Shown here piece by piece: positions 6,682 to 15,984 of a stretch of DNA of 45,828 bases. Both the position numbers and the translations under genes were made by a program. This DNA is from Myxococcales bacterium (GTDB lineage: Bacteria > Myxococcota > Polyangia > HGW-17 > SLPX01), in assembly GCA_007131745.1 (NCBI GenBank), contig SLPX01000336.1:1-45828 (forward strand), read 5' to 3'. The notes below the pieces were generated by a model. That model saw only the letters and a program-made list of their open reading frames with translations, was not told the DNA's origin and did no database searches. Numbering within the stretch: position 1 is the first letter of the stretch; every line of letters begins with the position of its first letter.

Positions 6682-8835
6682 ATGCTCACAAAGCGAATCG
6701 CCATTGTAACAAATTCAAAACAGTTTCAGCGCAAGGCCCTTCCAGGCCTCATGGCCGCGGGCGCATCAGTGGATATTATTTCTTCAAAAGAAGAGTTTTT
6801 CCACTCCAAGGCCGCTTACGGGCTGCTGGTTGTGCATTTCGAGGAGTTGAAACCCGAATCAGTAGAGATTTTCAGGAAAATGCTGGGAAAACTTGCAGCG
6901 GAAGCTCAAGCCGTTGCAGTCATACCCAAGGCGGATCTTGCCGCCGAGGTAAAACTCCTCAGTCTTCCGAAATGTAACAACGTAATCGTGGAATCAACCA
7001 TTGACCCGGCGATCCTCGCCGGAATTGCCGCTCGACATCTCTTTGGTGATATTTTCGGACTTGAAAAGTACCTGCCGTGGGGAGTACGCGTTTATTCCAT
7101 GCTGGTAGGCGACTATGCAGAGAAATCCGTCGCCATAGCCACCATCAGTGATTTCGCTGCAACCCTTGGAGTCAGAAGAAAATACCTGGAGCATATCGAG
7201 AAAGTCATCGATGAATTGCTCATGAACGCTCTTTACGACGCTCCCGTGGATGCGGAAGGACAGGGAGTTTTCAATGAAGTCTCGGCTCGCGATCGCATAG
7301 AGGTGAAACTGGAACAAAAAGCGATAATCCAGTACGGATGCGACGGAGAACGTTTTGCCGTATCAGTGAGAGATAACTTCGGCTCCCTCAAAAAAGACGT
7401 AGTTCTCAAGTACCTCGACAAGTGCCTACATTCCGAAGATCAGATCGACCGTAAAGAAGGCGGCGCAGGTCTGGGATTGTACATTGTTACCAATTCCGTT
7501 TCCGAATACGTAGTAAACCTTCATCCCGGTGCAGCCACGGAAGTCATCTGCATATTCGACCTTAGAACCCCGGGGTTGGTGTTGAACAATTTCGGAGTTT
7601 TTGTTGAAAAAATAGATGCCCTGGGCCGGCTGGGACCGACGGGAAGACGGCGCACGATTGCAGGAAGGAGCGGTCACAGAGGCCAAGCCCCGATGCCGAT
7701 GGGGTTGAAAATCGCTCTTGGAGCGGCCATAGCATTGTTGTTGTTCGCATCCGCCATTTTGCTTTGGAAAGATCTCCGTCCACCTAAGACCGGTTCGCTT
7801 GTATTGAACACAAAACCGGCTGGAGCGGAGATCAGGGTGGATGGAACATTGAGGGGCACGACCGATTCGGGAGGTGGACTGGTCCTGGATAATCTGGAAG
7901 TAAACAGGCCGCATGCAATCCGGGCGTCCAAGAAAGGATACAAGGACGTTCAGATCATCGTGCACGTGGCCGATGGAAAGACCACCTCTCACGATTTGAG
8001 ACTGGAAGCGCTGAAAGTGGAAATCCCCGTGAGATCCAGGCCCGAGGGCGCCCAGATTCATCTTGACGGCAGAGACACTGGAAAAACAACGCCCGCAACA
8101 CTGGAACTTGAGCCTTCAACCCAATACAAGCTGGAACTCAGGCTGGATGATTATGAAACCGCAACAAGAGAAATCGTCACTAGATCCACGGGAGAAAAAC
8201 AGGATCTCGATATTTTCGAGCTGAAGCCGTCATCGGATTGGGGTTCATTGAGAGTTTTGTCGCAACCTCCGAATGCGAGGGTGTTTCTAGACGGCGTAAT
8301 GCAGAGAGGTCATACCCCGATCGAAGCGTTGGCCGTGCAGTCCGGACGTGGAGTAATGGTCGAGATTAATCTTGACGGCTACGTGCCTTTCAGGCAGCAG
8401 GTTCAGCTTGAACCGCAGGAAAAGGGGGTCATCCGGGCCACTTTGCAAAAAGGAGGGCTGTTTTCTTTGGAGACTTCCCCGGCGACCCAAGTGACCATCG
8501 GTGAAATCCCGACCCTCAAAACTCCAATAAAGGATCTCGCCCTGCCCGTTGGAACGCATACCGTGGAAATCAGAAGCAGATGGCCTTACATAAGGCACAA
8601 CATGAGAGTAACCATCTCACACAAAAAAAGAGTTGAAAACAGGATCGTTTTCGGCATCGTCGCTGCGGCTACGGGACATCGACTTCAAATAGACGGACGC
8701 AGCACACAGCGTGTGGGACTCACGCCCGGCACCCACACCGTCAACCTCGCAAACACCGAAACAGGAGAAAGTCGACTTGTAAAAGTCCATGTCAAGGCCG
8801 GCCAGATAACAGTGGCAAAACCTTCAGCAAAGTGA
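6682..8835 (+). CDS. GHKL ATPase - transmembrane - PEGA repeat fusion protein
   Basis: This is a 717-residue protein with an unusual order of parts. Residues 1-120 resemble a receiver fold (IAIVTNSKQFQRK...) but without a clear phospho-Asp site. Residues about 165-305 form a GHKL ATPase of the anti-sigma/SpoIIAB type: N box VIDELLMNALYDAP, then VRDNFGSL and GGAGLGLYIVTNS. No dimerisation/His box is present. A transmembrane helix follows at about 338-361. The rest holds at least three PEGA repeats (GSLVLNTKPAGAEIRVDG near 372, RPEGAQIHLDG near 450, GSLRVLSQPPNARVFLDG near 521) and two weaker ones. The ATPase should be cytoplasmic and the PEGA part periplasmic. AGGAAGC upstream supports ATG 6682. 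It ends 15 bases from the convergent pseudokinase gene. Confidence 0.82.
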   Translation: MLTKRIAIVTNSKQFQRKALPGLMAAGASVDIISSKEEFFHSKAAYGLLVVHFEELKPESVEIFRKMLGKLAAEAQAVAVIPKADLAAEVKLLSLPKCNNVIVESTIDPAILAGIAARHLFGDIFGLEKYLPWGVRVYSMLVGDYAEKSVAIATISDFAATLGVRRKYLEHIEKVIDELLMNALYDAPVDAEGQGVFNEVSARDRIEVKLEQKAIIQYGCDGERFAVSVRDNFGSLKKDVVLKYLDKCLHSEDQIDRKEGGAGLGLYIVTNSVSEYVVNLHPGAATEVICIFDLRTPGLVLNNFGVFVEKIDALGRLGPTGRRRTIAGRSGHRGQAPMPMGLKIALGAAIALLLFASAILLWKDLRPPKTGSLVLNTKPAGAEIRVDGTLRGTTDSGGGLVLDNLEVNRPHAIRASKKGYKDVQIIVHVADGKTTSHDLRLEALKVEIPVRSRPEGAQIHLDGRDTGKTTPATLELEPSTQYKLELRLDDYETATREIVTRSTGEKQDLDIFELKPSSDWGSLRVLSQPPNARVFLDGVMQRGHTPIEALAVQSGRGVMVEINLDGYVPFRQQVQLEPQEKGVIRATLQKGGLFSLETSPATQVTIGEIPTLKTPIKDLALPVGTHTVEIRSRWPYIRHNMRVTISHKKRVENRIVFGIVAAATGHRLQIDGRSTQRVGLTPGTHTVNLANTETGESRLVKVHVKAGQITVAKPSAK

Positions 8836-8850
8836 AACCTTATAAAGCAC

Positions 8851-10704
8851 TTAACGATTGCGTACGGAATCTTTCTCTACGGTATTATCAATAACTCTCA
8901 GAAACTCATCTTCAAGATCAACGTCCCTCTTTTCAGGTGTCTTCTTGTTCAAGGGCATTTTTCCGGCTTCTCGACTCAGACCCCCACGGATCTTGCCGAG
9001 CCGCTCCTCTACAGCCGGGGTACCTGAAGGAACAACCTCAGAATGTCTATCTTCACCGCCCGGTTTCCTCACGGTTTCTTCGGGTGAATCCCCAACTCCA
9101 TGTGATACGACTCCGGGTGAAACTATGGAATCAGCTTCCCGTTCGTCTCCCGGATGAACATCTTCGGTGAGGTCGTCTTCTGTCCCGCCACCGGGTTCTT
9201 GACTATTCTCGTCCCTGTCTCCAAGAACCTCCGCTTGCCGAGGAACCTTGCGAACATTCCCTTCTTCCTGTCCTGCCCGATCCGAATCACCGATTCCTCG
9301 CACAAAGAAAAACACCGCCGCGACAATCATTGAAACGAGAAACACTGCAATGACCTTTGTTTTCGATACAGAACACTCTTTTTCTTTGGCAAGACTGACC
9401 GCCTGATACTTGGATGTAGCGCCTTGAGAAGCCGCCAGCTTCTTTTCCAAATCGGACCTGATGGGAATAGGTTTGGCGGAACCTTCCACGGCAAACTCGG
9501 GAAGACTCCGGATCCGCTCCATTGCATGACACAAGCCTGCAACCGTCAATTTTTCGGATTTCCGGTTGTCATTCTCCATTGACGCCGAACGATCGGTGAA
9601 TGGCTCCACCAAATCCAGAACCGCGTTGATCAACGGTTCGGAATATCCGGCCATGGCTTTTTTCACCCGGGAAAAAGCCATGGGCGCTGAGCCGACAAAC
9701 ATTTCTCCTTCCAGAACCTTCAGCAATAGTTCGAGGGTTATCCTGCCCGTTGCAAAGACATCCAACCTCCTGGCAACATTTTCATCCAACACCAATTCCG
9801 GCCTGCTTCTCAAATCGCAAGGAATATAGGATGCCCTCAAATCCAAAGTCCCAAGATCCTTCAAGCAAATCGATTCATCCTTTTTCACCGTGCAAGCCCC
9901 CGACCGGACCAGATCAATGAAAACAAGAGAACCGGTTGTCTCGTCTATAAGCAAATTCTCGGGAAGCAAACCCTTGTGAAATACGGACCGGCGATGTAAA
10001 ACGCGAACCGCCGAAGAAAGCTCCAGTGCAAAATCAATCGCCCATTTCAGATCCTTTTTACCCGGACGTTTGTTTTCCTGTCCTGAAGAATCCTTTACCC
10101 GATCGCCATGACCACCTTTTTTGATATCGTCATCATCCTTAACATCCTCACGATCATCTTGCTCTACCTCTGCTCCATCCCCGGCCTCTCTTTCATCTTC
10201 ATTATCATCTTCAAGATCTGCCTCATCGGTTTCGGATCCACTCGAAGCCGTCGGAAAAACATCAACACTATCCGGTGGGATTTCATCACTGGAAAGAATC
10301 TCCTTCACCGTGATGCCTGCAGCCCACTCCATGACGATGTACGGCTCATCCCCGAAAGACCCGGTACGGATCAGCCTTGGAACAAAGGGCAGATCGGAGT
10401 GCTTGTTGATGAACGACCTTTCACATGAAAAAAGTTCATGAACGAAACCACCGCCATCCTTGTGCTTTTTACTGACTGCTGCCTGAGATAGAAACTTCGA
10501 GGAAAACCTCTTGACCAGCAACGGTTCCATGCTGGGGCCGACCGCCTTGTAAAACCCGCTTCCTTGAATTCGCCGTTGAAACTTCTCTACTTTTATCCCG
10601 TCTTCCAGAATAATTCCTTCGAAGTCATCCCGCGGTTCGGCCCCCGATCCGTCCACGCCGGAAAAATCTTCAGCCGAAAGGGCAACGTGGTCTTCATTGG
10701 TCAT
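8851..10704 (-). CDS. Membrane-anchored pseudokinase (Hanks-type fold)
   Basis: This 617-residue protein has a kinase-like N-terminal half with degenerate catalytic motifs. The glycine loop is QGSGFYKAV and the ATP-site Lys is probably Lys65 (LLVKRF). The catalytic loop reads HKGLLPEN at 243-250, so Gly replaces the catalytic Asp. The DFG position is DLV. A very acidic insert (about 155-195, runs of D and E) splits the N-lobe from the C-lobe. One transmembrane helix (about 447-468) follows, then a charged, low-complexity periplasmic tail of about 150 residues. The start is set by GAGAGGGA before ATG 10704, which overlaps the stop of the upstream kinase gene by 11 bases, so the two are translationally coupled. 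It is probably a non-catalytic regulator or receptor of the upstream kinase. Confidence 0.8.
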   Translation of the reverse strand: MTNEDHVALSAEDFSGVDGSGAEPRDDFEGIILEDGIKVEKFQRRIQGSGFYKAVGPSMEPLLVKRFSSKFLSQAAVSKKHKDGGGFVHELFSCERSFINKHSDLPFVPRLIRTGSFGDEPYIVMEWAAGITVKEILSSDEIPPDSVDVFPTASSGSETDEADLEDDNEDEREAGDGAEVEQDDREDVKDDDDIKKGGHGDRVKDSSGQENKRPGKKDLKWAIDFALELSSAVRVLHRRSVFHKGLLPENLLIDETTGSLVFIDLVRSGACTVKKDESICLKDLGTLDLRASYIPCDLRSRPELVLDENVARRLDVFATGRITLELLLKVLEGEMFVGSAPMAFSRVKKAMAGYSEPLINAVLDLVEPFTDRSASMENDNRKSEKLTVAGLCHAMERIRSLPEFAVEGSAKPIPIRSDLEKKLAASQGATSKYQAVSLAKEKECSVSKTKVIAVFLVSMIVAAVFFFVRGIGDSDRAGQEEGNVRKVPRQAEVLGDRDENSQEPGGGTEDDLTEDVHPGDEREADSIVSPGVVSHGVGDSPEETVRKPGGEDRHSEVVPSGTPAVEERLGKIRGGLSREAGKMPLNKKTPEKRDVDLEDEFLRVIDNTVEKDSVRNR

Positions 10705-13255
10705 GTAATTCCCTCTCGAATCTTGAACCGGGTTTCTTCTCCGACTCTGATTTTCCTGCGTCCCTTTCACCGTCTCGGGTCATTTCCTGTTTAATCCCTG
10801 GAGGTGAAAATTCAACACGACCGATTTCATCAGGCGCTGACGACTCTGCGGGCGAAGATGATGATGTTTCTCCGGAAATCAGAATATCTTCCATGGCTAC
10901 CCTCATCGCTCGCGAGTCAGGGAATCGTTCACCCGGCTCGACCGATACCGCTCTTCGAACGAAATCGCTCAACAATCCGCCCACCAGGGGATTCAGCCGC
11001 TCGACTTTCAAAGGCTCAAAACCGGGATCCAGCATTTTGGACAACGCTGCAAATGAAGAACGTTCCTTGAAAGGATGGCGCCCGGTCAAAAGACGGTAAA
11101 GAAGAACTCCGGCAAAATACAGATCGCACCCCGGTCCGGCGGGTTCTTTAGCGGAAACCGTTTCAGGAGCACCGTACAAAAAAAGCGGATGAGCCGCCAA
11201 CTTGAAAGCATGTTCGATGTTTTCGGGATCCAGCCCACTCAAATCGCCTTTCAATTTCCCCGATTCGATCTTCAACCCGTACCGTTCCAGCATCTTGCCC
11301 GCCTCAGCCAGGAAACTCTCCCTCAATGCCCAATCGGTCATTTTCAGAAAAGGACGAACTTCCGAGCAAGATGCATAGCGTTCCCGCCAACAGATGATCT
11401 TTACTTCAGAAGGCACGGCCGAAAGGTAAACCGGCTCCACAAGAAGACTCTCGGGGGTCAGTGCCCCATGCCACCTGCCCGATGAATGCAACTCATCCAT
11501 GGCCGAAAGAAGCTGCCGTACTATTTCCACCCCAAGCTCCAACCTCAACCTCATGGTCAACCATCTGAAAACCTCGGATGTGTCACCGGCTTTTCTTCCC
11601 GAACGTTCAAGTTCCTGGATCTGTTCGTAGACATAACCGGTTATCGCATAGTCCATGAACTCTTGAAGCGGCATGGCCCGGGTTTCGCGAATTACCTGGT
11701 AACCGGTTTTGGAGTTGTCACATCTTTCATCCCCGAACATTCCCGGCAAACCGAAAACGATTTTTCCGTAGACCGCGGCATGCCTCGCTAAAAAACCGGA
11801 CGTGTTGCCTCGTGATGGATTCCTGAGCCATTCCGTTTGCTCGAGATACATTTCAAAAAGCTCATCACTGAAAAACACGCTTGCAGGAATTTCGCGCAAC
11901 CATACGCTTTGCTCACCATCTTCCGCTCCTGCGTCTTGCGAACCCACTCTGAACGGCTTTGCAAACCGCCACAGTCCCATCTCTCCGATATACGGAGAAC
12001 GTGTTTCTTTCCACCCTTCGCTGCATATGGCATCCTGTGATCCGCCGTCGGACATCGCAGACAAGGGCGCTTTCCACCGGGGGAGAGTATTTTCACGGTA
12101 GGACTGTTTGGCGCCGGGAATCGCGAGCGGAGTGCTCTCCATGTCCCGGTGCATCTCAACGCCCCCCGGCGAACAATCATCCTCATGCAAACAAACCGGC
12201 TGAGCTTCAAACTCCTCGCTCAAAGAATGGGTTTCTTCCACCCTGTATCCGTCACTTGAGTCCGGTATCACCGCGGGTGCAGAAGTAGACACGCGATTAC
12301 TGCGCGTTATGTTTTCCATTGGAATCGCTTCTTCGTCGCTCTTGAACTGAAGAATCAAACGGGCCAATTCATCTTGCGCACCCCTCAGTCCGCCTTCCCC
12401 TTTTTCCATCAACGTTTTCAACGCCTCCGATGCATTCCCGAAGCGTGCAGCAGGGTCCCTTTGCAGAAAACCCCTCAGAAAACCGCTGAACCAGCCTGGA
12501 AACTCCTGCCGTCTCTCTTCGATGGGCGGAATCTCCGCCCCCAAAATCTGGGCCATTCTTTCCACCGGCGTACGACCGGCGAACAGCCGAAGCCCGGTGG
12601 CCATCTCGTAGATGACAACCCCAAGCGACCAGAGATCAGATCGATTATCCAGGTCCAAATCATCGACCTGCTCCGGTGACATGTAAGGAATCTTGCCTAC
12701 AAAAAAATCTTCAGCCGTCGCTGCCGACAAGTTGCGGCTCTTGGCGATACCGAAATCAGTGATCTTTATGCACCCGTTGCATGAAAACAAAATATTTGAA
12801 GGGCTTACATCTCGATGAACAAGTTCCAATGATCTTCCGCCTTCATCAACCAACCCGTGAGCATAGGCAAGCGCTGCAAGACACTCTCTAACGAAATAGA
12901 GAACCAGCGGAAAAGAAAGGCCGAGCATGCCTCGAAGACGCATCTGGGAAAGTAATTCCTTGCCGTCAAGACCGTCGACGAACTCCATTGCAAGGTAAAA
13001 CACCTCGCTTTCCATGTCACGGCCGAAATCATACAATGAAACTATGTTGGGGTGAGTCAGTCTCCTGACAATCCTTGCCTCACGCTCCAGCCTACGCTGA
13101 AGTGATGAATCTTCCTGCAACCCATGGGGCACTAACTTCAGTGCCACCCGGCGGATTGACTTGTCGGATTCCTCGAGTTCGGCCAACCAAACATCTCCCA
13201 TGCCCCCGCGGCCCAGGGATCGAACCAAGTTATATCTTCCGACTTGTCTTAACAT
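10694..13255 (-). CDS. Hanks-type Ser/Thr kinase fused to a second, pseudokinase domain
   Basis: This 853-residue cytoplasmic protein has two kinase folds. The first (about 8-280) is complete: GRGGMGDVW loop, Lys40 in VALKLV, HRDVSPSN with Asp149, DFGIAKS with Asp167 and a SPEQ anchor. It should phosphorylate Ser/Thr. A linker of about 200 residues follows. The second fold (about 490-790) has WHGALTPESLL in place of HRDxKPxN and keeps the YGAPE and GPGCDLYFAGVLLYRLLTG helices. It lacks the catalytic Asp, so it is a pseudokinase. The gene lies 22 bases downstream of the beta-propeller gene and overlaps the next pseudokinase gene. Substrates are unknown; the second domain may regulate the first in cis. 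Confidence 0.9.
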   Translation of the reverse strand: MLRQVGRYNLVRSLGRGGMGDVWLAELEESDKSIRRVALKLVPHGLQEDSSLQRRLEREARIVRRLTHPNIVSLYDFGRDMESEVFYLAMEFVDGLDGKELLSQMRLRGMLGLSFPLVLYFVRECLAALAYAHGLVDEGGRSLELVHRDVSPSNILFSCNGCIKITDFGIAKSRNLSAATAEDFFVGKIPYMSPEQVDDLDLDNRSDLWSLGVVIYEMATGLRLFAGRTPVERMAQILGAEIPPIEERRQEFPGWFSGFLRGFLQRDPAARFGNASEALKTLMEKGEGGLRGAQDELARLILQFKSDEEAIPMENITRSNRVSTSAPAVIPDSSDGYRVEETHSLSEEFEAQPVCLHEDDCSPGGVEMHRDMESTPLAIPGAKQSYRENTLPRWKAPLSAMSDGGSQDAICSEGWKETRSPYIGEMGLWRFAKPFRVGSQDAGAEDGEQSVWLREIPASVFFSDELFEMYLEQTEWLRNPSRGNTSGFLARHAAVYGKIVFGLPGMFGDERCDNSKTGYQVIRETRAMPLQEFMDYAITGYVYEQIQELERSGRKAGDTSEVFRWLTMRLRLELGVEIVRQLLSAMDELHSSGRWHGALTPESLLVEPVYLSAVPSEVKIICWRERYASCSEVRPFLKMTDWALRESFLAEAGKMLERYGLKIESGKLKGDLSGLDPENIEHAFKLAAHPLFLYGAPETVSAKEPAGPGCDLYFAGVLLYRLLTGRHPFKERSSFAALSKMLDPGFEPLKVERLNPLVGGLLSDFVRRAVSVEPGERFPDSRAMRVAMEDILISGETSSSSPAESSAPDEIGRVEFSPPGIKQEMTRDGERDAGKSESEKKPGSRFERELHDQ

Positions 13256-13277
13256 CGTTCACTCCCCTGTCAGGTTT

Positions 13278-14474
13278 TCAGTCGGATCCAGGCCATTCCG
13301 CCAAGATTGTCAAACCATCCTTTTTCCGGTTTTCCATCAAGAGCAATCCATCAGCGTCATGCGCCAAGAAAAAAACCGTCTGTTTTCCACGCCTCCCCAT
13401 TGTCACATTGTTCACAGCCATCCTGGTTCTGAATTTCCCGATCAAAAGGGATCCGCCCCTGCGATCCACGGCTACAAGAGCAACCCCTGCCTGGCCGTCG
13501 GCCACTGCCACCGTATCCCGTCTTCCATCGCTCCAGACTCCGACTCCTCTTGCAAAGTCGTTCAGTTTCAACCGACCGACAATCTCTTGTTTTCCTGTTT
13601 CAACCACTATTAGCCCTTCGGATCCTGCTGCAATGTAAAGCAGATTGCGAGAACCGAATTCAACATCCCGAGCCTGGATCCCCCTCGCTCCCGCCCTTCC
13701 TTTCACATCATCTGCCCCTGTCTCCCTTCCATCCAACCTTATGACAGTTTCCAGCCTGGGTTGTCGGGGACGCCTGACATCAACAACCGCCACCCCGGCA
13801 TGACCCGCGGCGACATAAGCCCTCCCTCTTCGGACCGCCACGGCCCATGCATATCCTCCCGTATCTATCCCGGCAACGATTCTCATTTTAGAAGGATTTC
13901 CGACATCCACAACCTGGAGTCCCCCGCTTCCGTCCGCCACAAAAGCATATTTTCCCTGCAGTGCCACGCCTTGAGCGGATCCAGGCGTTTTAACGCGCGA
14001 CAGCTCACGAGGCCACTCAGGTCGGGTGACATCCACGGCAGCCAAACCGTAATTCCCCTGCGCCATAAAAACCCGGTTGCGGCTTAGTGCCAAGCCGTTT
14101 CCCGAATCAGGCATGACCAATCCACCGATCCTTTTCGGAGCATTTGCGGCATTCAACACGATGAGACCCGATGTAACCGCCAGGTAAACGTTGTCCCCAT
14201 CAACCTCCACTGCGTACGTTCTCTTTTCCAGGCTCGGAACCCTCCTCGTAATCGCAACGGAACCGGAGCCGGATTCACTTTCAGTACCGAGCATCACTCT
14301 GCTCCTGTTTTCTTTCTGTTCCGCCTGCGGTGCCGCTGGTCGTATTCCACCGGACTCCTCCCCTGCAGCAACGTCCGCCCTTGAAAACAGAAAACATAAA
14401 AAAACAACCATCATGATCCATGTTTTCAAAAAACCGGACAAATATCGTGTTTCGAACATGTTTTCATTTACCAT
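13278..14474 (-). CDS. Secreted LVIVD-repeat beta-propeller protein
   Basis: This 398-residue protein has an N-terminal hydrophobic export segment (WIMMVVFLCFLFSRADVAAG). It then carries a run of repeats of the LVIVD type: GLIVLNAANAPKRIG, GLAAVDVTRPEWPREL, GLQVVDVGNPSKMRI, GVAVVDVRRPRQPRLE, GLIVVETGKQE, GVALVAVDRRGG and GLLLMENRKK. Seven copies fit one propeller. Such proteins are extracytoplasmic binding scaffolds with no known catalysis. ATG 14474 is preceded by GAGGGA. It is the second gene of a four-gene operon and could be the ligand-binding partner of the kinases encoded downstream, but that role is inferred from position only. Confidence 0.85.
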   Translation of the reverse strand: MVNENMFETRYLSGFLKTWIMMVVFLCFLFSRADVAAGEESGGIRPAAPQAEQKENRSRVMLGTESESGSGSVAITRRVPSLEKRTYAVEVDGDNVYLAVTSGLIVLNAANAPKRIGGLVMPDSGNGLALSRNRVFMAQGNYGLAAVDVTRPEWPRELSRVKTPGSAQGVALQGKYAFVADGSGGLQVVDVGNPSKMRIVAGIDTGGYAWAVAVRRGRAYVAAGHAGVAVVDVRRPRQPRLETVIRLDGRETGADDVKGRAGARGIQARDVEFGSRNLLYIAAGSEGLIVVETGKQEIVGRLKLNDFARGVGVWSDGRRDTVAVADGQAGVALVAVDRRGGSLLIGKFRTRMAVNNVTMGRRGKQTVFFLAHDADGLLLMENRKKDGLTILAEWPGSD

Positions 14475-14532
14475 GAAATCCCTCGTACCTGCTGCGGATC
14501 CACGCGGTCCTGTCACTTATTGTCGGCGCCCG

Positions 14533-15984
14533 TCACTGTGTGTAGCGGGTCAACCTTCTTCTCATCGCTCTTGTGCAAACCGGGCAGAAATCCTGAAAAG
14601 CCTTCGAAAACATAGTACAATCCAGGGCCGGCCTGTACATGCCCTTACCAATATAGCCACCTCCCTCGAAGAGTCCCACAACATCACCGAATCTTTCAGC
14701 ATCCGGCGGAGTGGGCACAGGCGTTTCCTTTGAAACCATGTCCGACCACTTAAAACGACCTTTGAGAAACCGTGTCAAGTTGGGTTCCCAGGGTTCCACT
14801 CCCTCCGGGTAATAGTCACTCGTCGCCACCGGCGAACTGTAGTATTCATCGCCCAAACCGCCGAAAGAATGTCCAAACTCATGGATGAAAACATACTCAG
14901 AATACTCGTTGTCCGCAGGAAACGTGGAATAAAAATTGTATATACCGCCACCGCCGTACCGGGAAGTATTAGACATCAGATAAAGCTGATCATAAGGAGC
15001 CAGAGCGGCCCACGTTCTCATCTTCTTGTTTTCCAGAGTCATCATGTAGCGGGGGGAATTCAGCGTGTTAAACGACAACCCCACCGGCGTATCCAGCTCG
15101 ATCCCCTTCCTGGGCTCGGTAACACCCGAATCCCTGGACGGCGGCGCCAGCAACCAGATGTTTATCTCGTCTCTATGCGGGACGAAAACAGGGTCACTTA
15201 AAAGAACCTCGGCAAATCTCCTGCCGTCCATCAAAGCCTTCTCCTCCTCTGCCTTGGTGTAACCGTCAGCAATTATCAGCACGTCCAGCGCCTTGTGGGG
15301 CTCTCTCTTCCCGTGAAGTTTCACCGGCTTGACTTTGCCGCCCCCAGGATCAACAGCATCCACGGCATCGTCAGGATCCAGGACGAAACTCGAAACAGGG
15401 CGCATGACGTTGTCCCTTCCCCGTGACTGTACTTCCAGGACAAACGGTCTCCTGGGTCTTGGGAACCTGACCGATTCATGGAAAGTCCGTTTCTTCTTGC
15501 GTGCCTCTTTCGTTGTGCGCCACTCGCTGAAAAGGGAACCGAAACCATGGCTGAAAAGCAGTTTGCAACTCTCCCTGTCCCTGACCTCGAACCGGTGTTC
15601 ACCCAAGTCATCGGGATCAATCAAAACCGTTCGGCTCCCGGGCCAACCCATCCCCTCGTTAATCATCTCGTCTAGGACATACTGCTCAGTCCCCGGATCC
15701 GCGTCCCCCTTGTGAAACAAGTCCACTCTCAAGGTTTCGTCCAGGAAATCCGTTTCAAAATCTGGTTCTTTGTATTTTCTTGTCCCCTTGTCCGCGGGTT
15801 TTACAGACTCACTTTCCTCCCCCACCCTTGCACTCTTCTCAAGTGTCCGCTTTTCCGTGCGGACCGTAACCACTTCTCGCCCACCCGGTCCGCAACCTGC
15901 AAACATGCACCACACAAAAAAAGCCGCCGCGAGCCGAGTTACCGGCCGAAACGCTTGCTCCAAAAAATCGACGCTATCTTTCAT
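14533..15984 (-). CDS. Lipoprotein metallopeptidase, IgA peptidase M64 family
   Basis: This 483-residue lipoprotein (lipobox MFAGC, Cys31) matches the M64 peptidase family. The zinc site HEFGHSFGGLGDEY starts near residue 368 and follows the HExxHxxGxxD pattern. Upstream segments such as DVLIIADGYT and the downstream RPALDCTMFSKAFQDFCPVCTRAMRR region are typical of that family. The prototype cleaves IgA, but environmental members act on unknown proteins. AGGGA precedes the ATG. It is the first gene of the four-gene minus-strand operon; the propeller gene begins 58 bases later. It probably sits in the outer membrane or the periplasmic face of the envelope. Confidence 0.88.
   Translation of the reverse strand: MKDSVDFLEQAFRPVTRLAAAFFVWCMFAGCGPGGREVVTVRTEKRTLEKSARVGEESESVKPADKGTRKYKEPDFETDFLDETLRVDLFHKGDADPGTEQYVLDEMINEGMGWPGSRTVLIDPDDLGEHRFEVRDRESCKLLFSHGFGSLFSEWRTTKEARKKKRTFHESVRFPRPRRPFVLEVQSRGRDNVMRPVSSFVLDPDDAVDAVDPGGGKVKPVKLHGKREPHKALDVLIIADGYTKAEEEKALMDGRRFAEVLLSDPVFVPHRDEINIWLLAPPSRDSGVTEPRKGIELDTPVGLSFNTLNSPRYMMTLENKKMRTWAALAPYDQLYLMSNTSRYGGGGIYNFYSTFPADNEYSEYVFIHEFGHSFGGLGDEYYSSPVATSDYYPEGVEPWEPNLTRFLKGRFKWSDMVSKETPVPTPPDAERFGDVVGLFEGGGYIGKGMYRPALDCTMFSKAFQDFCPVCTRAMRRRLTRYTQ

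Noticed and set aside
7426..8061. Open frame of 211 codons on the minus strand inside the GHKL-PEGA gene
   Set aside because: The protein has no recognisable features and lies entirely antisense to a gene with clear motifs.
10108..10428. Hydrophobic open frames (106 codons each) opposite the pseudokinase gene
   Set aside because: They arise from the antisense of the Asp/Glu-rich insert, which reads as Ile/Leu- or Ser-rich sequence. There is no start signal.
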